Source: Actinomycetota bacterium (lineage in GTDB: Bacteria; Actinomycetota; Thermoleophilia; Gaiellales; Gaiellaceae). From it: DNA of 51,062 bases. Below the pieces are notes generated by a model. That model was not told where the DNA came from, made no database searches, and saw nothing but the letters and a program-made list of their open reading frames with translations. Position numbers and translations under genes: made by a program. How positions within the stretch are numbered: the stretch's first letter is position 1; each line of letters starts with the position of its first letter. Location of the stretch: the NCBI GenBank assembly GCA_005884575.1, contig VAWW01000065.1:1-51062 (forward strand), read 5' to 3'. This document shows, piece after piece, positions 47,376 to 51,062 of this stretch.

Positions 47376-49187
47376 TCAGATGCCGAGCGGCACATAGACC
47401 GAGAGGCGCTTCTGCGCCGCGGCGATCGCGCGGAACGCCTCCCGGAGTTGCGCCCGTGTCAGCGGCGGGAGCGCGGCCGGGTCGACGACGTTGTCCGGCT
47501 CCCGGCCCTGCTGGAGGCAGGCGGCATGGTGGTCGAGCCGGATGCGCATCACGATCTGGAACGCCTCGCGCAGGGCCGAGCCCGTCTCGGGTTCGAGCGC
47601 GCCCGCTTCCTCGACGGCGACGAGCCGGTCGATCGTGGCCGAGATCGTGATCCCGTTCGAGAGGGCGAGGAAGCGGGCCAGATTGGCGATCGGGATCACC
47701 CCGCCCTGCTTCAGATCGATCCCGCCGCCCCCGAGCGAGCCGCGGAACCCGAGCGGCGGCTTGAAGTCCGTCGCCGTCCGCGCCAGGCGCCGCAGAAAAT
47801 CCGGATGGTCCTTTGCCTCGCGCAGCACCGACACGAGCCGCGGCGTCACGTCCAGCCCGCCGGCGGCCTGCCGGAAGTCGAACGCGACGTTCGCCCGGAT
47901 CAGGTGCGACCTGTCGGGCGATTCCAGCACCTCGCGGAAGACCTCGAGCCAGCGCTCCTCGCTCATCCGCCAGAGCTTGTTGCTCGCGACGACGTCGTTC
48001 GGATCGAGCAGGAAGCCGCACCGCGCGAGACCGTCCGTGACGTCCTGCGCCAGCCGGGCGAAGTAGCGGTCGACCTCCGGATCCTCCGAGGTCGCGTACG
48101 CGAGGGCCGTCTCCACGTCGGAGCCGAGGGTGAACTCCCGCCGCGCCACGCTGCCGAGCGCGAGCCAGGCCCACGCCGCCGGCGCCTCCCCGCGGCGCGC
48201 GACCGCGAAGTCGATCAGCCGCGCCACGATCGAGTCGACCTGGAGCGAGAGCACGCGCCCGACGTCGACCGGTGCGAGGTTCGCGTCGAGCAGCGCGAGA
48301 AAGAGCGGCCGAAGCCGTGCGACCACGTCCACGAGCTCGTCCTCGTCCGCCGCACGCAAGATCGCGTGCCGCAGCGCGAACGGGCTTCGCGTCTCGAGGC
48401 CGGCCAGATCCGTCCCGGACAGCACGCCCAGGACGCGCCGCGCCGCGTCGACGACGACGAGATGATCCGCGCCGCGGTCGAGCATCTCGACGACCGCGTC
48501 GACCGCGATCCGGTCGGGCGGCACGACCACGGCCGGCTCGACGATCCGCGAGACCGGGTTCTCGGCCGCGAGCCCGCCACCGACGACGCGGGAGCGGAGG
48601 ATCGCGTCCGTGAGGATGAAGAGGTTCTCGCCGTCACGGACGAGGATCGCGGACGCGTGATTCTCAGTCATCGTCTCCGCCGCGCGGCGGATCGTCACGC
48701 CCGCCTCCGCGAACACCGGCGGCCGGCTGATCAGCTCCTCGACGCGGATCGTCCCGAGCTCCGGCAGCGCATGGACGAGATGGCCGGTCTGGATCAGTCG
48801 CTCCCGCAGCGTCGTCGCCACCCAGCCCGCGCCCTCCGGCCGCCCGAGCACGACGAGCGCCTGTTCCCGCGGGATGACGTAACAGACCGAATCCTCGTGG
48901 GCCTGCACGGTGAAGGTCGGCGCCAGTCCGGTCAGCAACGAAGGATGGCCGAAGCTCTCGCCCGGCTCGAGGATGTCGACGGCCTCGCCCTGGTGGATGA
49001 GCTCCATCGACCCGGACCGGATGACGAACATCTCCTCCGCGGGCGCCCCGTCTTCGACGAGCACGATCTCGCCCGCCGCGAAGGCCCGCTCGGACGCCGC
49101 CTGCGCCACCGCCGCGAGATCGTCCTCCGAGAGCGCGTCGAACGGCGGGAAACGACCCAGGTAGGCCGCGATCTCCGCTGTGTTCAT
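47376..49187 (-). CDS. cNMP-binding/CBS/DUF294 nucleotidyltransferase-like signalling protein
   Basis: 603 aa. Domains: cNMP-binding (~5-130: RFPPFDALSEDDLAAVAQAA, GESFGHPSLLTG), two CBS (~150-260: ASAILVRDGENLFILTDAIL, HLVVVDAARRVLGVLSGTDL), a DUF294 nucleotidyltransferase-like domain (~320-450: ALGSVARREFTLGSDVETAL) and a helical C-terminal domain. GlnD-like enzymes have DxD here; this one has DVE, so catalysis is uncertain. Probably a cytoplasmic nitrogen or nucleotide sensor. The ATG at 49187 has GGAG just upstream. Divergent from the permease gene. Confidence 0.85.
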   Translation of the reverse strand: MNTAEIAAYLGRFPPFDALSEDDLAAVAQAASERAFAAGEIVLVEDGAPAEEMFVIRSGSMELIHQGEAVDILEPGESFGHPSLLTGLAPTFTVQAHEDSVCYVIPREQALVVLGRPEGAGWVATTLRERLIQTGHLVHALPELGTIRVEELISRPPVFAEAGVTIRRAAETMTENHASAILVRDGENLFILTDAILRSRVVGGGLAAENPVSRIVEPAVVVPPDRIAVDAVVEMLDRGADHLVVVDAARRVLGVLSGTDLAGLETRSPFALRHAILRAADEDELVDVVARLRPLFLALLDANLAPVDVGRVLSLQVDSIVARLIDFAVARRGEAPAAWAWLALGSVARREFTLGSDVETALAYATSEDPEVDRYFARLAQDVTDGLARCGFLLDPNDVVASNKLWRMSEERWLEVFREVLESPDRSHLIRANVAFDFRQAAGGLDVTPRLVSVLREAKDHPDFLRRLARTATDFKPPLGFRGSLGGGGIDLKQGGVIPIANLARFLALSNGITISATIDRLVAVEEAGALEPETGSALREAFQIVMRIRLDHHAACLQQGREPDNVVDPAALPPLTRAQLREAFRAIAAAQKRLSVYVPLGI

Positions 49188-49294
49188 CGTCTCCACTGTT
49201 CGGCGCTCTTTCCTGTTCTCCGGGCTCCTTGTAATGAAAGCCGCGTTCTGCGACCTTCCGGGGCAGCAGCGGCAGCAACCGTCAAGGAGGGCCT

Positions 49295-50800
49295 ATGGCG
49301 TCGCACGAGGACGAGCTCGACTACGCAGGCGGAGGGCTGAAGCAGGAGACGAACTGGTGGGGTGCGTTCGTCATCGGCCTGGCCGGGACGATCCTCGTCA
49401 CGGGAATCGCTCCCGTGATGGTGACCACGCTCGGGGCCGCGTCGATTCCGGTCATCATCGTGATCACGATCACGGGGTATCTCCTGTGCCTCCTTCTCGC
49501 GGAGCTCTCCGCGATGATGCCGGAACGGACGGGTGGATCGCCGTCCTATGCGTATCCGGCCTACAAGGAGCGCTGGCCGCGGGCGGCGAAGCACATCAAC
49601 GGAGTGACCGCGTGGGCCTACTGGCTCGGGTGGTTCCCGGTAGCGCCGCTGAACATGATCCTGGCGTCGTTCTATCTCGCCGACCGGTTCCACCTGAACA
49701 CGTCGTCCGGCTTCACGCCGATCCACACGTTCATAGCGTGGTGGACGATCGCGATCTCGATCATCGGCATCCTGCTCTTCTTCATCCCCGCGTATCTCGG
49801 GATCCGCTTCGGGACGATGTTCGCGACGGTGCTCGCGTTACTGTCGATGATCCCGCTGACGTTCATCGCGATCGCCTGGATCTTCCATCCGTCCGTCGCG
49901 CACTGGGGCCAGCTCTCCGGGTTCCACCAGCTCGACGGCTCGAGCTTCTTCAGCGGTCTCGGCGGTCACGGTTGGTTGACTGTCTACATCGCCTACTCGT
50001 TCCTGCTGACGTGGAACGTGATCGCGATGGAGGCGGCCGCGTGCTACATCGGCGAGACGAAGAATCCCGACAAGGACGCGAAGGTCGCGATGAACCTCGA
50101 GGGCGCGTACGGGCTCTTCATCTACACGCTGATCCCGATCGCATTCGTCGTCGTCCTCGGCGCGAAGGCGCTGTCGAACTCCGCCCTCGTCGATCCGAAG
50201 TCGATCTTCGTCACGTTCTCGGGGAAGGTGTTCTCGACGGGGGGCAACGTCTTGAACTGGTTGATCGCCCTGATGTTGATCGTCGCGCTCGCGCTCTCGG
50301 CGCTCAACGCGATCATGGGGTGTGCCCGTTCGCTGCACCAGATGTCGGTCGACGGGCAATTCCCGCGCTGGTTCCAGAAGATCAACAAGCACGGTGTCCC
50401 CGACCGGGCGATGTTCTTCAACGTGCTGTGCTCACTCGTCGTCGTCTTCGCAGGCGGAGCGGTCGAGATCTACTCCTTCTCGAACGTCGGCTACACGTTC
50501 TCGTTCCTGCCCGTGCTCGTCGGCTACTACTTGTTGCGGAAGTACAAGCCGAACGCGCGTCGCCCGTTCAGGCTTCCCGAGTTCATGAAGTACGTGGCGC
50601 TCGGGATGGCCGTGCTGTACGCCGTCATCTGGCTCTACGGCGGGATCTACTACTCGAAGATCGGCAACACGCTCGTCTACTACCTCGCAGGTTGGGGCGT
50701 GCTCGTCGCGTACCTGCCCCTCTACTGGTACCGCGTCAAGGTGGAGGACAAGCGTCACGCCGAGACGCCGACGCCGGCGATCCCGGCCCCGGGCTCATAA
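49295..50800 (+). CDS. APC-superfamily amino acid/amine permease
   Basis: 501 aa, about 12 membrane helices. LKQETNWWGAFVIGLAGTILVTGIAP at the first helix and AELSAMMPERTGGSPSYAYPAY, an APC consensus with the Gly-rich substrate loop. Later EAAACYIGETKNPDKDAKVAMN and ALSALNAIMGCARSLHQMSVDG are typical. The Shine-Dalgarno sequence AAGGAGGGCC precedes the ATG. Its place after the methylamine-type cluster makes it a candidate importer for methylated amines or amino acids; this is inference. Confidence 0.85.
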   Translation: MASHEDELDYAGGGLKQETNWWGAFVIGLAGTILVTGIAPVMVTTLGAASIPVIIVITITGYLLCLLLAELSAMMPERTGGSPSYAYPAYKERWPRAAKHINGVTAWAYWLGWFPVAPLNMILASFYLADRFHLNTSSGFTPIHTFIAWWTIAISIIGILLFFIPAYLGIRFGTMFATVLALLSMIPLTFIAIAWIFHPSVAHWGQLSGFHQLDGSSFFSGLGGHGWLTVYIAYSFLLTWNVIAMEAAACYIGETKNPDKDAKVAMNLEGAYGLFIYTLIPIAFVVVLGAKALSNSALVDPKSIFVTFSGKVFSTGGNVLNWLIALMLIVALALSALNAIMGCARSLHQMSVDGQFPRWFQKINKHGVPDRAMFFNVLCSLVVVFAGGAVEIYSFSNVGYTFSFLPVLVGYYLLRKYKPNARRPFRLPEFMKYVALGMAVLYAVIWLYGGIYYSKIGNTLVYYLAGWGVLVAYLPLYWYRVKVEDKRHAETPTPAIPAPGS

Positions 50801-50811
50801 CGAGCAATGGG

Positions 50812-51062
50812 GCGTCGGCTCGCGCCGGCGCCCCTATCCTGCTCGCCTCCGAGGGGCGGGCGATCACTCCGGCCGCGATCGATCTCGCCGCCGGTCTCGC
50901 GAAAGAGGCCGGCAGCCCGGTTCACGTCTTCTGCGTCGCCCGCGTTTGGGGCACGAGCCTCGGCATGCCGAATCCGGGGCTGCTGCCGAGCAAGAAGGAG
51001 TGGGACGATCAGCGCGAGGTCGTCGAGAATGCCGTCAAGCGGCTGGAGAAGCAGGGGATCAA
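50812..51062 (+). CDS. Universal stress protein, partial at window end
   Basis: At least 83 residues: GAPILLASEGRAITPAAIDLAAGLAKEAGSPVHVFCVARVWG, the front of a UspA fold, continuing past the window. It starts within 12 nt of the permease stop, so it is probably co-transcribed. No start codon is in frame; the ATG at 50807 is out of frame by one base, so a start-region indel is possible. Confidence 0.65.

Overview
The window is very GC-rich, with Actinomycetota-type gene content. It has TANNNT boxes just upstream of many start codons (leaderless transcription), frequent ATGA/GTGA stop-start overlaps, and ANTAR, PucR and IclR regulators. I infer a Thermoleophilia-like actinobacterium (Gaiellales or Solirubrobacterales relatives), probably from an environmental or metagenomic assembly. 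The lineage is inference from gene style, not a database result.

Layout. 1-3.5 kb: transposase remnant, tRNA-Asp, MarP-like protease, and a bifunctional homocysteine methyltransferase/MTHFR. 3.5-6 kb: a palindrome-rich spacer, a VOC protein, a nucleotidyltransferase and an SDR. 6-12.3 kb: a potassium region. The kdp transport operon has decayed to a small ORF, kdpF and a kdpA stub fused to a stress-protein fragment. The regulators kdpD (short form) and kdpE are intact, followed by a USP and a KimA-like APC transporter. 12.3-16.2 kb: M55 peptidase, nucleotidyltransferase, phosphoesterase, MOSC and two-domain cupin genes. 16.2-22.5 kb: a branched-chain-type ABC operon ending in a class V aminotransferase; its binding-protein gene is broken by a perfect 79-bp inverted copy of the neighbouring permease gene. 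22.5-28.4 kb: XRE, ANTAR and STAS genes, then a response regulator, PAS kinase, CheR-PAS and CheB set. 28.4-35.7 kb: S8 peptidase, 52-aa ORF and GAF cassette; a small acidic repeat protein; an MFS-cNMP fusion; MBL, cNMP, NlpC/P60, CBS and MFS genes. 35.7-51 kb: a PucR regulator, then a glutamine-synthetase-like ligase, a split glutamate-synthase trio, IclR, a heterotetrameric sarcosine-oxidase-like set, a cNMP/CBS/DUF294 protein and an APC permease.

The most coherent system is the last one. Genes at 37472-47198 match the complete set for the N-methylglutamate pathway of methylamine use: gmaS, mgsABC and mgdABCD. They come with two local regulators and a candidate permease. MgsC lacks the usual Fe-S cysteines.

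A second theme is damage. At least nine genes carry nonsense codons, frameshifts or short losses of conserved sequence (transposase, marP start, kdpA, usp fragment, ABC binding protein, livG, cheR-PAS, cheB, nlpC start). Many coincide with loss of a short conserved segment. The cause could be real decay or assembly error, and read-level evidence would decide. Dispersed GC palindromes in pairs (13.1-13.25 and 47.2-47.34 kb) and a REP-like hairpin at 41.85 kb are further unexplained structure.
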